Shown piece by piece: positions 16,152 to 29,856 of a stretch of DNA of 64,000 nt. The position numbers and the translations under genes were made by a program. The notes under the pieces are model-generated. The model made no database searches. It saw only the letters and a list, made by a program, of their open reading frames with translations, and was not told where the DNA came from. This DNA comes from DATBQN01 sp963755825 (GTDB lineage Bacteria; Acidobacteriota; Thermoanaerobaculia; Multivoradales; UBA5704): contig CAVWLA010000001.1 of NCBI GenBank assembly GCA_963755825.1, positions 806,001 through 870,000 on the forward strand. Direction: 5' to 3'. How positions within the stretch are numbered: the stretch's first letter is position 1; each line of letters starts with the position of its first letter.

Positions 16152-17842
16152 GGCCGCTGGCCGCCCGCCTCTTCCGGCGGCTGGACGCCGCGGCGCTCGC
16201 CCTCCTCGCGGCGATCCTCCTCTTCCACCACCTAGGGGCGACCAGCCTCCTCGGCGACGAGGCGATCTACGCCCAGGTGGAGCGGCAGGCGGCGACGCAG
16301 GGCACCTGGCTGCCGCCGCGCTACCAGGGAGCGCTCTTCTTCGCCAAACCACCCCTGCGCGACTGGGCCGTCGCCCTCATCTTCCGCCTCGTCGGCATCA
16401 GCTCCTGGACGGCGCGCGGCCTCGACGCGGCGATGGGGGTGGCGACCTTCCTCCTCACCTACCTCGCCGGCCGCACCCTCTTCGGCCGCCGCGCGGCGGC
16501 GATCGCCGTGCTGGTCCTCCTCGCGGCGCACAACCTCCTCTACGTGCACGGCCTGCGCGACGGCGTGCAGGAGTCCGCCCTCCTCTTTCTGCTCTCCGCC
16601 GCCCTCCTCTCCTACCTGGTGGCGGCGACCGCCGGCGCTCCGGTGGGCGATGGCATGACCGCGGCCGGCGCGGTACCCGCCGCCGAGACCGCGGGCTCCC
16701 GGCGCCGCGACCGCGCCGACCTCGTGAGCGGCCTGCTCGCCGCGACGTCGCTCCTGGTCAAGAACGCCGTGGGTCTCCTGGTCCTCGCCGTCACCGGCCT
16801 CTACGAGCTGATCTTCGCCCCCGGCGACCGCGCCGGCGATCCGGCGCCGCGCGGCTGGCGCCGGCTGCTGCCGCGGCATCCGCTCCGCATTCTCGCGGTC
16901 ATCCTCGCGGTCTACCTGCCCTGGCTCCTCGTCGCCTACCTGGCGAGCGGCGGGCGCTACTTCCACATCCTCCACACCGACGTCGTGCAGCGGCTGACGG
17001 CGGGGATCGATCCCGCCCACGTGCGGCAGGGCGTCTTCCTGCACGAGCTCGCCGGCGACTTCGGTCCGGCGCTCCTCTTCGTCGGACTGGCGCCGCTCGT
17101 CGCCCTCGCCGCCTGGCGGGCGCGACGGGCCGAGCGCCGGCGCTCGGCGGTGCCGCGAGAGGCTGGGAAACGGGCAGGGAAGGGGCGGGGGGGCCAAGCC
17201 CGCCCGGCGCCCGCCGGTTGGCGCCGGCGGGAGCCGCAGCCCGAGCCGGAGACCGACCGCGGGCGGGATCTCGAGCGCGTCGTCTTCCTCGTCCTCTGGG
17301 CGGGGATCGTCCTCGCGGTGCTCTCCACCTCGGCCGAGAAGCTCGAGTGGTACATCTATCCCGCCTACCCGGCGCTGGCGCTCCTCGCCGGCTACGCGGC
17401 CGACCGCGCCCTCGCCGCGCTCGACCGCCCCCGCCCCCTCGCCTGGCTGGGGACCGCCGTCGTCGCCGTCTATCTCATCGCGGGGGTCCTCCGTTCCTGG
17501 CAGGCGGGCCTCGTCGTGCCGCCGCTCCTCGAAGGCGACCAGCTGGCCCGCCAGCTCGTCGCCGCCGGCCGGCCCCTCGCCTGTCTCGACCGCCGGCTCT
17601 CCTTCCGCGAGTGGAACGTCTTCTACCTGATGCCGCTGATGAAGAAGCTGGTGAAGACCCCCGCCGACGCCGCCCCCTGCGAGCTGCTGATGACCGTCGA
17701 TCCATCCACCTTCGTTCCGCCGGCCTTCCCCCCCGAGCGCATCTTCCTCTTCCACAAGTTCGACAACACCGAGCAGGACACCTACGCCGTCGATCTCGGC
17801 GGCAGGCTGCATCTCGACCAGATCGTCCGCCGCTCACCGTAG
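16148..17842 (+). CDS. GT39/ArnT-like membrane glycosyltransferase
   Basis: A 564-residue integral membrane protein with about 10-12 hydrophobic segments. The first periplasmic loop holds LLGDEAIYAQ (Asp37-Glu38), the acidic pair of ArnT/PMT-type enzymes, and WLPPRYQGALFFAKPPL matches the ArnT pattern around the substrate site. A charged low-complexity loop (~residues 335-375) is followed by further segments and a short soluble tail. It should move a sugar from a polyprenyl-phosphate donor, probably made by the enzyme at 14738, to lipid A or another periplasmic acceptor. Its start overlaps the methyltransferase stop by ATGA. Confidence 0.88.
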   Translation: MRPLAARLFRRLDAAALALLAAILLFHHLGATSLLGDEAIYAQVERQAATQGTWLPPRYQGALFFAKPPLRDWAVALIFRLVGISSWTARGLDAAMGVATFLLTYLAGRTLFGRRAAAIAVLVLLAAHNLLYVHGLRDGVQESALLFLLSAALLSYLVAATAGAPVGDGMTAAGAVPAAETAGSRRRDRADLVSGLLAATSLLVKNAVGLLVLAVTGLYELIFAPGDRAGDPAPRGWRRLLPRHPLRILAVILAVYLPWLLVAYLASGGRYFHILHTDVVQRLTAGIDPAHVRQGVFLHELAGDFGPALLFVGLAPLVALAAWRARRAERRRSAVPREAGKRAGKGRGGQARPAPAGWRRREPQPEPETDRGRDLERVVFLVLWAGIVLAVLSTSAEKLEWYIYPAYPALALLAGYAADRALAALDRPRPLAWLGTAVVAVYLIAGVLRSWQAGLVVPPLLEGDQLARQLVAAGRPLACLDRRLSFREWNVFYLMPLMKKLVKTPADAAPCELLMTVDPSTFVPPAFPPERIFLFHKFDNTEQDTYAVDLGGRLHLDQIVRRSP

Positions 17843-17941
17843 AGCGGCGCTCCGTGTCAGCCGGACGACGACACGAAAAGCGATCGATGTCCTATGCGGC
17901 CCTCACTGCCGCGACGATATCGAGCGGCCCGGCGCGCAAGG

Positions 17942-17953
17942 TAAGTTGTCGGT

Positions 17954-17956
<3 letters not shown>
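17942..17956 (+). promoter_or_regulatory. leaderless-type -10 element before the hybrid kinase
   Basis: TAAGTT (17942-17947) ends six bases before GTG 17954. No Shine-Dalgarno sequence is present. Transcription would begin at or almost at the start codon. Confidence 0.45.
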
Positions 17957-20610
<2,654 letters not shown>

Positions 20611-20614
<4 letters not shown>

Positions 20615-21006
20615 TGGCAGGCGAGGCGATCCTCATCGTCGACGACAATCCGGCGAACCTGCGGCTCGTCGAGGTGCTCCTCTCGTCCGAGGGCTACGAC
20701 GTGCGGACCGCCAGGGACGCCGAGGAGGCGCTCGCGGCGCTCTCCCGCTTCCGGCCGCGCCTGATCCTCATGGACCTCCAGCTGCCGGGCATGGACGGCC
20801 TCGCCCTCACCCGTCTGCTCAAGGCGGACCCGGCGATGCGCGAGATCAACATCGTGGCGCTCACCGCCTATGCGATGAAGGGTGACGAGGAGAAGGCCGA
20901 CGCGGCGGGCTGCGACGGCTACATCACGAAGCCGATCAACACCCGCACGTTCCCGCAGGAGATCGCCCGCTTCGTCGGCCGCGGCCGCGAGCCGGCGCAA
21001 TCCTGA
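20611..21006 (+). CDS. CheY-like single-domain response regulator
   Basis: A 131-residue receiver domain only: IVDDNPANLRL (acid pocket), LILMDLQLPGMDG (phospho-acceptor Asp), ALTAYAM and YITKPIN (conserved Lys). It lacks an output domain, so it acts by protein contact or phosphorelay, as in DivK-like regulators, which it resembles in the 'LPGMDG...TKPIN' pattern. ATG 20611 overlaps the kinase stop (ATGA); ATG 20614 is equally possible, both behind CGGGAGAG. The neighbouring hybrid kinase is the obvious partner. Confidence 0.9.
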
Positions 21007-21286
21007 GAAGACGCCCGATCTGCCGCCGCTCGTCGAGAGCGGTGGTCGCGTCGAAGCCTCCGCCTCTCCTTCCACCGTAGCAAAGCAGGCCACCACCTCC
21101 TCCAACAGCAGCGCTCCCGCCCCTCCCAGCTCGCGCTGTCGGACGGTTCCCTACACGCGCTCGCGCCGAGCGCGGACAGCAGGTGAGCCGCTCCGCCGAT
21201 ATCGCGGTTTTCGCCCGCCCCCTAGTCTGCCTGCAGACGAAAAAACCAGCGCCCAGCGGGCTTTTCCGCGCGGCGGAGGAGGCGAG

Positions 21287-22837
21287 ATGAAGACCCTGAG
21301 AACCGCAGTCCTGCTGTCGATCCTGCTGCAGATCCTCGGCGCCGCGATGGCGCGCGCCACGAGCTTCGTGATGGTTGCGGACCGCGACCTCGCGGCGCAG
21401 GCGGCTCTGGTCGCCGAGGTGAGCGTGGTGAAGAGCGGTCCGGGCGGCACGGCGCGGCCGGCGACCGACTCGCTGGTCGAGATCGAGCGGGTGTGGAAGG
21501 GCGAGGCGCCGGGCAGCCGGCTCGTCGTCCGCGTGCCGGGCGGCGTCGGCGCCGACGGCCTGGGGCTGAAGATCTGGGGCGCGCCGCGCTTCGCCGACGG
21601 CGAGCACGTCCTCCTCTTCCTCGCCCCCCGCTCGGACGGCACCTACGGCGTCCTCCACCTCATGCTGGGCGCCTTTCATCTGGCGAGCGATGGAGAGCCG
21701 GGCGGACGGACGCTGGCGCTGCGCGACCTCTCGGAGACCGCCGAGCTGGCGAGCGACGGCACGGCCGTGGCGCGGGCTCCCGAAGCGCCGCGCGACCTCG
21801 AGCGCTTCACTGCCTGGATCGCCAGCGGCGCCGCGCGTCCGGCCGACTATTGGCTGCCGCCGGCGGCCGAGGCTACCGCTCCCAGCGGCCTGCGCTCGCA
21901 GGGCAGCGCCTTCGTGCAGCTCACCGGCGGCGACGGCATCCCCATCCGCTGGTTCGTCTTCGACAGCGGCGGCTACGTCAACTGGAAGATCGGTGCGGCG
22001 GGCCAGCCCGGGCTCGGCGCGACGGCGAGCACGGCGGCCTTCCAGGCGGCGATGGCAGCCTGGAACAACGATCCCACCAGCCGGATCGACTACCGCTTCG
22101 CCGGCACCACCGAGTCGACCACCGGCCTGCACGGCTCGGACAACGTCAACGCCCTCATCTTCGACGATCCCTCCCACGGCGACGTCACCGGCACCTTCGC
22201 CTGCGCGACGGGCGGCGTCATCGCCATGAGCGGCCCGTACTACTACGGCGACGCGCGCCTGTACCACGGCCGCTCGTACCACGAAGCGTTCGAGGCCGAC
22301 ATCGTCACCAACGACGGCACCGACTGCTTCTTCCAGGGCAATCCGACGGGCGCCGCGGAGGTCTTCACCCACGAGCTCGGCCACACCCTGGGGCTCGGGC
22401 ACTCGGCCGACCCCAACGCCACGATGTGGGCGAATGCGCACAACGACGGCCGCGGCGCCCATCTGGGCGACGACGACCGCATGGCGGTCAACAGCATCTA
22501 CGGCGACGGCACCCTGAAGATCGCGCCGCCGCCCCCGCCGCCCCCGCCAGCGCCGACCGCCGGCCCGGCGGCCATCGTCCTCGCCGCCTCCACCGTCCTC
22601 AGCACCGAGGTCGACCTGCGCTGGGCTTGCAGCAACATGGCAAGCGTCGACGGTTTCGTCATCGAGAGCCAGCACGGCCGCACCTTCCGGACGGTGATGT
22701 CGCTGCCGGCCAGCGCGACGACGGCGGCGCTGCACGGGCTGCGGAGGAACAGCCGCTACGTCCTCCGCCTGCGGGCGCGGGTCGGTTCCACCCTCTCTCC
22801 GGCCAGCAACCTGCTGTCGGTGAGGACGCCGCAGTGA
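21287..22837 (+). CDS. secreted metzincin-type zinc metalloprotease with fibronectin III domain
   Basis: A 516-residue protein behind a strong ribosome site (CGGAGGAGGCGAG). A signal peptide covers residues ~1-25. A ~130-residue N-terminal region with an Ig/OB-like feel precedes the protease domain, whose zinc site is HELGHTLGLGHSADP (from residue 362; HExxHxxGxxH), the metzincin pattern of matrixins. A poly-proline linker (~405-420) leads to a C-terminal fibronectin III-like domain (VDLRWACSNMASVDGFVIES). It is probably an extracellular peptidase. It interrupts the signalling cluster and has its own upstream region of ~280 bases. Confidence 0.88.
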   Translation: MKTLRTAVLLSILLQILGAAMARATSFVMVADRDLAAQAALVAEVSVVKSGPGGTARPATDSLVEIERVWKGEAPGSRLVVRVPGGVGADGLGLKIWGAPRFADGEHVLLFLAPRSDGTYGVLHLMLGAFHLASDGEPGGRTLALRDLSETAELASDGTAVARAPEAPRDLERFTAWIASGAARPADYWLPPAAEATAPSGLRSQGSAFVQLTGGDGIPIRWFVFDSGGYVNWKIGAAGQPGLGATASTAAFQAAMAAWNNDPTSRIDYRFAGTTESTTGLHGSDNVNALIFDDPSHGDVTGTFACATGGVIAMSGPYYYGDARLYHGRSYHEAFEADIVTNDGTDCFFQGNPTGAAEVFTHELGHTLGLGHSADPNATMWANAHNDGRGAHLGDDDRMAVNSIYGDGTLKIAPPPPPPPPAPTAGPAAIVLAASTVLSTEVDLRWACSNMASVDGFVIESQHGRTFRTVMSLPASATTAALHGLRRNSRYVLRLRARVGSTLSPASNLLSVRTPQ

Positions 22838-22866
22838 TCGGCGGGCGCGCCAGCGAGGAGGCGGCC

Positions 22867-23280
22867 ATGGAAACCCTTTCGCCCTTCGTCGAGCCGCGGC
22901 CGGCGGCCGACGGCGCCCTGCCGGCGCGCTTCCGGTTGGTGCTCAGCAACGGTGAGGCGCTCTCGGACGTGACGCTGCTGAGGGTGGGCGGCGGCCGGCC
23001 GGAGAGCGCGGCGGATCTCGGCGCGCTGCTCGACGCGGTGCTGGCGACCGACGCGCGGCGGTCCTTCCTCACCTTCGCGGCGGGGCCGGAGGTCGAGGTC
23101 GTCCCGCTGGCCTGGGTGGAGCGCCTCGAGGCCGCCGGCGGGCCGACCTGGCTCCGTGCGGACGGCCAGGGCGCGGGCCGCGACGGCCTGCTGTCAGGTT
23201 TCGTCCTACAAGAGAATCAGCTCTGCGCCGAGGCCTGCTTCAGACCGTGGCTGATGGAAGGGAGCGCGGGCAGGGCCTAA
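22867..23280 (+). CDS. hypothetical protein of 137 residues
   Basis: Not recognised. The start ATG 22867 has GAGGAGG six bases upstream, which decides it over GTG 22834 (GTGA overlap with the protease stop). The protein is acidic, without signal peptide or membrane segment. It has RFRLVLSNGEALSDVTLLRVGG, a strand-rich pattern, and RSFLTFAAGPEVEVVPLAWVERLEA; the 'LSNGE' and 'VVPLAWVERLE' blocks suggest a small beta-barrel such as an Lsm- or PilZ-like fold, but this is only an impression. It lies between the metalloprotease and the GGDEF protein. Confidence 0.6.
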   Translation: METLSPFVEPRPAADGALPARFRLVLSNGEALSDVTLLRVGGGRPESAADLGALLDAVLATDARRSFLTFAAGPEVEVVPLAWVERLEAAGGPTWLRADGQGAGRDGLLSGFVLQENQLCAEACFRPWLMEGSAGRA

Positions 23281-23424
23281 TCTCCGCTGCAGGCTGGACC
23301 GACCGCGAGAGAGACCGATGCCCACACCCCACGATGCCGCACACCCGGCGCCCGAGGCGCCTCCGAGCCGTTCAACCCCGCGAACCGGCCGAGCGCGGTC
23401 CGCTCGCCGCTGAGAGGATCTGAC

Positions 23425-25140
23425 ATGGAAACCTGGGACGAGACCTTGGTCGAGCTGAAGCGGCAGTATCTGAGCGGCTGCACGGGTCGTCTGCGGCGGA
23501 TGGATGCCTGCCTCCATCGATTGGACGGACCCGAGACACCGGACGCGGCCGGCGAAGCGCTCGCCGAGGTCCATCGCGAGCTCCACTCGCTCGCCGGCTC
23601 GGGGTCGATCTACGGGCTGCCCGCCATCTCCCGGCTGGGTGCGCTCGGCGAGCGCCGCTGCCGGGAGATCTTCGAGCAGGCGACCGACCGCGCCGGCGCC
23701 ACCCCGCTCGAGCGCGCCGAGCTGCAGCAGACCATCGACGCCCTGCGCGCTGAGATCGAGGCCGCGTCAGGCGCCGCCCGGACCTTGTATCGGCGCCGTC
23801 GGGACGTCGGCCTCGCGGCGCCGTCCGCCCATGTCCTCGTCGTCGCGGCCGATTCGAGCGCACGCCAGCGCCTCGTTCGCGAGCTCGAGGCGCAGGCGCT
23901 GCCCTGGCGCACGGCGGACACCCGCGCCGCGGCGCTCGCCGACGTCGCCGGCGACCCACCGGCGGGCATGATCGTCGCCGCCGAGCTGCCGGACGGTTCG
24001 GGCTACGAGCTGACCGAGCGCGTCCGCGCCCTGCCCGGCGCACCCGCTCGGGCCCGCCTGCCGGTGCTGGTCGAAGGGCCGGCCGCCGGCTCCGTGGACA
24101 GGGTGGAGGCGATCTGCTGCGGCGCCGACGGCTGGCTCGAGGGCTGGGCCGGCGCCGGCGAGCCGGCGCCTCGTCTGCGCGAGCTCCTGCGTCGGGGCCG
24201 CGGCGCCGCGCGCGTCCTCTCGGTCGAGGATGATCCCGCGCAGGTGGCCGCACTGCGCCACATCCTCGAGTCGGCGGGCTACGAGTTTCGCAGCTCGGCC
24301 GACCCCACGGCGTTCGAGGAGGAGCTCGCCGCCTTCCAGCCGGACCTCGTGCTGATGGATGTCCTGCTGCCGGAGACCACCGGCTACGAGCTCGCCCGGC
24401 GGCTGCGCCAGGACGCGGCGCGGGCGGCGCTCCCCATCCTCTTCCTCACCACCGAGGGCCAGCTCGCCGCCCGCCTCGAATCGGCGCGCGTCGGCGACGA
24501 CCATCTCACCAAGCCGGTGGTGCCCGAGCTCCTCCTCGCGGCGGTGGCGGCGCGCCTGGAGCGCAGCCAGACTCTCCGCGGGATGCTCGACGGCGACGGT
24601 CTCACCCGCCTGCTCAACCAGACGGCGCTCCTCGAGCGCGCCCGGCGGGCGGTCGCCCGCAAGGCGCGCGAGCCGCGCCGGCGGACGGCCTGGATGATGC
24701 TCGACCTCGACCGTTTCAAGGCGATCAACGACCGCTACGGGCACCCGGCGGGCGATCGCGTCCTCGCCGCCTTCGGCGCCCTGCTCGGCCGCCGCCTCCG
24801 CCCGACGGACGCCGCCGGCCGCTACGGCGGCGAGGAGTTCGCCATCCTCGTCGACGACCTCGACGCGCGCGACGCCGTGCGGCTGGCGGATCGGTTGCGC
24901 GAGGAGTTTCACTCCATCGAGCACGCGGCGCCGGCGCAGGCCGCCTTCCGCGCCACCTTCAGCGCCGGCGTCGCCTTCCTGCGTCCGGGCATGGACCTCG
25001 ACGAGTGGCGCGAGGAGGCCGATCGCGCCCTCTACCGCGCCAAGGCGAGCGGCCGCAACCAGATCCAGCTCGCGGTGCCGCCGCTGCCGCCGCTCCCCGG
25101 CGTCGACAGCGCGCTGGTCGGCGAGCTGGCGGTCGCCTGA
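23425..25140 (+). CDS. Hpt-pseudoREC-REC-GGDEF diguanylate cyclase
   Basis: A 571-residue protein. An N-terminal histidine phosphotransfer domain has ELHSLAGSGSIYG with His54. A first receiver-like domain (~135-255) has Ala in place of the phospho-acceptor (MIVAAELPDGSG) and is inactive. A true receiver follows (~264-385; VEDDPAQ, Asp312 in LVLMDVLLPE, LTKP). The GGDEF domain (~400-555) has GGEEF at 468-472, an allowed active-site form, and an intact product-inhibition site RPTD (459-462). It should make cyclic di-GMP when phosphorylated. An HD-GYP protein three genes later provides the opposite activity. Confidence 0.92.
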   Translation: METWDETLVELKRQYLSGCTGRLRRMDACLHRLDGPETPDAAGEALAEVHRELHSLAGSGSIYGLPAISRLGALGERRCREIFEQATDRAGATPLERAELQQTIDALRAEIEAASGAARTLYRRRRDVGLAAPSAHVLVVAADSSARQRLVRELEAQALPWRTADTRAAALADVAGDPPAGMIVAAELPDGSGYELTERVRALPGAPARARLPVLVEGPAAGSVDRVEAICCGADGWLEGWAGAGEPAPRLRELLRRGRGAARVLSVEDDPAQVAALRHILESAGYEFRSSADPTAFEEELAAFQPDLVLMDVLLPETTGYELARRLRQDAARAALPILFLTTEGQLAARLESARVGDDHLTKPVVPELLLAAVAARLERSQTLRGMLDGDGLTRLLNQTALLERARRAVARKAREPRRRTAWMMLDLDRFKAINDRYGHPAGDRVLAAFGALLGRRLRPTDAAGRYGGEEFAILVDDLDARDAVRLADRLREEFHSIEHAAPAQAAFRATFSAGVAFLRPGMDLDEWREEADRALYRAKASGRNQIQLAVPPLPPLPGVDSALVGELAVA

Positions 25141-25250
25141 GGCGGGCCGGTGGTAACTGAGCCATGACTGAAATAGACTGGCCCGACGAGACCAGGCGAG
25201 CGAATACTTCGAGCTGCCGGCGGCCCGCCGGCGGGCTTGCCGGCTGAGCG

Positions 25251-26833
<1,583 letters not shown>

Positions 26834-26837
<4 letters not shown>

Positions 26838-27973
26838 GCGGCGCCTCGCGGGTGCTGGTGGTCGACGACGTCGAGCGCAACCGCCTGCTCCTCTCCGGCG
26901 TCGTCGAGTCGTTGGGCTACGAGGTGGAGACGGCGCGCGACGGCCTCGACGCCCTCGCCAAGCTTCCCCTCGGCATCGACCTCGTCCTCCTCGATGTGAT
27001 GATGCCTGGCCTCGACGGCTACGAGGTGGCGCGGCGCCTGCGCGGCGACCCGCGTTTCGCCGAGCTCCCGGTCATCATGGTGACCGCGCTCGACAGCCGC
27101 GAGGACCGCATCCATGCCGTGCAGGCGGGCGCCAACGACTTCATCGCCAAGCCGGTCGACCGCACCGAGCTCGAGGTGCGGATCGGCTCGCAGCTCAAGC
27201 TCAAGGAGGCGCGCGAGGCGCTCTGCCGCCACCAGGCGGCGCTCGAGGAGACGGTCGCCCAGCGGACGGCGGCCCTGCGCGGCGCCGTCGAGGAGCTGGC
27301 CGAGGCGCAGCGGCGCACCTACGCCGCGCACCTCGACACCATCCGCCGGCTGGTGCTGGCCGCCGAGCTCAAGGACAGCGAGACGGCGCACCACATCGTC
27401 CGCATCAGCCGCTACACGGCGGTGCTCGGCCACGCCCTGCGCATGTCGCCGGGCGAGGTCGAGGCGCTCGGCCAGGCGGCGACCATGCACGACGTCGGCA
27501 AGATCGGCATCCCCGACGCCATCCTCGCCAAGCGCGGAGCGCTGACCGCGGAGGAGCGGCGGGTGATGGAGACCCACTCGACGATCGGCGGCCGCATCCT
27601 CGACGGCTCGCCCTCGGAGCTCATGCAGGCGGGGCGGACGATCGCCCTCACCCATCATGAGAAGTGGGACGGCAGCGGCTATCCGCACGGTCTGGCCGGC
27701 GAGGACATCCCCCTGTCGGGGCGGATCTGCGCCGTGGCCGACGTCTTCGACGCGCTGACCACCGACCGCCCCTACCGTGCCGCGCTCACTCCCGACGAGG
27801 CCTTCGGGCTGATGGAGGCGGAGCGCGGCTCGCGCTTCGACCCCCGGCTCCTCGACCTTTTCCTCGACCGGCGCGAGGAGGTGGTGGCGATCCAGCGCGA
27901 GCTCCGCGACGCCGCGCAACTGGGCGCTCCGCCGCAGCCCGCGGCGGCCGATCCGGCCAGGGAGCAGAGATGA
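26834..27973 (+). CDS. REC-HD-GYP response regulator (cyclic di-GMP phosphodiesterase)
   Basis: A 379-residue protein starting at ATG in a four-base overlap with the kinase. The receiver (1-~125) has VDDVERN, LVLLDVMMPGLDGYE and AKPVDR. A coiled linker joins it to the HD-GYP domain, with MHDVGKIGIPD (His219-Asp220), ETHSTIGG and HHEKWDGSGYP (His274-His275), all the metal ligands of active enzymes. It should hydrolyse cyclic di-GMP when phosphorylated. It overlaps the next regulator gene by ATGA. Confidence 0.94.
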
Positions 27974-28602
27974 TCAAGGTCCTCGTCGCCGACGACCACA
28001 CCCTCTTCCGCGAAGGCGTCAAGCGCATCCTGGAGCAGGCGGAGGGCTTCTCCGTGGTCGGCGAGGCGGCGACGGGCGAGGAGGCGGTCGAGCGCGCCGG
28101 CCGCTGCCGCCCGGACGTCGTCATCCTCGACGTCTCGATGCCCGGCCGCGGCGGTATCGAGACGGCGCAGGAGCTCAAGCGGCGCCTCCCCGCGGTGCGC
28201 ATCCTCATGCTGACCATCCATCCGGAGGACCACTTCGCCGTGCGCTGTCTGAAGGAGGGCGCCGACGGCTACCTGACCAAGGACACCGCGCCGGGCCAGC
28301 TCCTGGAGGCGATCCGCAAGGTCCGCGCCGGCGGCAAGTACATCACCCCCAGCCTCGCCGAGCGGCTGGCGGCCAGCCTCGAGACCGGCTTCGGACGCAT
28401 GCCGCACGAGAGCCTCTCCGAGCGGGAGTTCGAGGTTCTGCGGCTGATCGCCGCGGGTAAGAGCGCAAGCGACATCGCCGCCGAGCTCCACCTCTCCGTG
28501 AAGACGGTGTCGACCTACCGCGCCCGCATCCTCGAGAAGATGGGGATGAAGAACAACGGCGAGATCATGCGCTACGCCTTCGAGTGCGGGCTGGCGCAGT
28601 AG
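27970..28602 (+). CDS. NarL/FixJ-family response regulator
   Basis: A 210-residue regulator: receiver with ADDHTLFREGVKRIL, phospho-acceptor Asp54 in VVILDVSMPG and YLTKDTAP, then a LuxR-type helix-turn-helix (~145-205) with LSEREFEVLRLIAAGKSASD and LHLSVKTVSTYRARILEKM. It should bind DNA as a dimer and is the only DNA-binding output of this signalling cluster. It overlaps the HD-GYP gene by ATGA. The target promoters are unknown. It is convergent with the kinase-like gene 20 bases away. Confidence 0.94.
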   Translation: MIKVLVADDHTLFREGVKRILEQAEGFSVVGEAATGEEAVERAGRCRPDVVILDVSMPGRGGIETAQELKRRLPAVRILMLTIHPEDHFAVRCLKEGADGYLTKDTAPGQLLEAIRKVRAGGKYITPSLAERLAASLETGFGRMPHESLSEREFEVLRLIAAGKSASDIAAELHLSVKTVSTYRARILEKMGMKNNGEIMRYAFECGLAQ

Positions 28603-28621
28603 CCGCCCGCTCCCCTGCGAC

Positions 28622-29239
28622 TCAGCGGCCGGCCGCCTCGCTGCGGAGCCGCGCGAGGAGGGCTGCGAGATCTCCGGATCCTGCCTCCACGACGGCGGGG
28701 AGCGCGACCCGCTGACCGGGGGCGCCCGCCGCGGTCACTTCGATCTCGACCTGCGGTGCGGCCGCCGGCAGGTTGCGCGCGGCGATCCGCACCTCGCCCG
28801 CCGGATCCGCGGCGCCGGCGCGCGCCGTCTGCAGCAGGCCGAGCAGGAGCTGGTAGACGGCGAGCGGATCGCCGGCGAGTGGCCAGAGATCGGCAGGGTA
28901 GTCGATCGCGATCGGCGTCCGCGGGAAAACGAAGGCGGCGAGCTTGCGGAGGTCGGAGAAGAGGTGCTGGAGCTGGAAGACCACCAGCTCGCCCTCCGCC
29001 GCGCGCGCCAGGCGCAGCAGCTGGCGCACCGCGTGGACCGCCTCCCGCGTGCTCGCCGAGAGCTCGGCGAGCGCCCGCCCGCCGGCTTCGCCCGGCGAGC
29101 CCGCGGCCAGCAGGTCGAGGATCATGAGATTCGCGGCGAGGAGATTGCCCAGCTCGTGGGCGAGGCCGCCGGCGAGCGCCAGCACGCTCCGCGCGCGGTC
29201 CAGCCGCGGCTCGGGGTCGCGTTCCTCGTCGGTCGGCAT
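28622..29239 (-). CDS. histidine-kinase-like protein without a working ATPase domain
   Basis: A 205-residue cytoplasmic protein. Residues ~15-85 look like a kinase dimerisation domain with GGLAHELGNLLAANLMILDLL, where His28 is the expected phospho-acceptor. The rest resembles the start of an ATPase domain (AGDPLAVYQLLLGLLQTAR), but the N-box Asn is replaced and the G1 (DxGxG) and G2 boxes are absent, so it cannot bind ATP in the usual way. This is the plan of phosphotransferases such as Spo0B and ChpT. It faces the NarL regulator gene. A GGAGCGAAGG ribosome site precedes ATG 29239, and TAGACT (complement of 29277-29282) may be its -10 element. Confidence 0.68.
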   Translation of the reverse strand: MPTDEERDPEPRLDRARSVLALAGGLAHELGNLLAANLMILDLLAAGSPGEAGGRALAELSASTREAVHAVRQLLRLARAAEGELVVFQLQHLFSDLRKLAAFVFPRTPIAIDYPADLWPLAGDPLAVYQLLLGLLQTARAGAADPAGEVRIAARNLPAAAPQVEIEVTAAGAPGQRVALPAVVEAGSGDLAALLARLRSEAAGR

Positions 29240-29420
29240 CCTTCGCTCCGGGCAACCACTGTCAAACGATTGCTAAAGTCTAGCCTCCGGCATCCGAAGT
29301 CGCAAGGCCGTCGGCCAAAGTCCTTTCAAGCGGGAACACGGAGCCTGGTCGATCCCGCCGGCAGGCCGCGCCTCGGCCAGCACGTCCGCCGCCGCCGTTC
29401 GAGAGCCGCCGATCGGTCGG

Positions 29421-29710
29421 GCGGCGCGCCGATTCGATCCGTAGCCCCGCCGATCGGATTTCTATTCAGCCGAACCGATCGGCAGCCCGCCGATTCAATC
29501 GATAGCCGGCCGAAGCGATTCGTAGCTCGCCGATCGAATCCGTAGCTCGCCAATTCGTTTCGTAGCTCGCCGATCGAATCCGTAGCTCGCCAATTCGTTT
29601 CGTAGCCCGCCGATCGAATCCGTAGCTCGCCAATTCGTTTCGTAGCCCGCCGATTCGATTTCCAGCTCGCCGATCGCTTTCGTAGCCCGCCGAAGCGATC
29701 GGCCGCCAGC
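29421..29710. repeat. 20-bp tandem repeat array, about 13-14 copies
   Basis: The array is cleanest at 29521-29660, where CGTAGCTCGCCGATCGAATC and CGTAGCTCGCCAATTCGTTT alternate in exact 20-base steps; degenerate copies extend on both sides. The common core is GTAGC(C/T)CGCCGAT. There are no spacers. Because the period is not a multiple of three, open frames across it simply cycle frames and are not genes. The whole gene-free stretch 29240-29856 holds this array, the promoter region of the kinase-like gene and otherwise nothing recognisable. Its flanking genes are both on the minus strand. Confidence 0.85.
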
Positions 29711-29856
29711 CGGTGCTCGCGGACCCGCCCCAACGCAGCGGCGGCCCGCTGTGCGGGCCGCCTGGGGTACGTCGCCGGGATCGGGAGGTGGTTTGGGGTC
29801 GGCTCGCGGCGCCAGGCCGAGACCGGAGGAGATGCGCGATCGAGCCGGCCGCGCCT

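Noticed and set aside
29421..29710. CRISPR array
   Set aside because: Repeats are contiguous with no unique spacers, and no cas gene is near.
29326..29733. Minus-strand frame with apparent protein repeats (ELRIRSA-like)
   Set aside because: The 'protein repeat' is the product of a 20-bp DNA repeat read in cycling frames; no ribosome site or conserved family.
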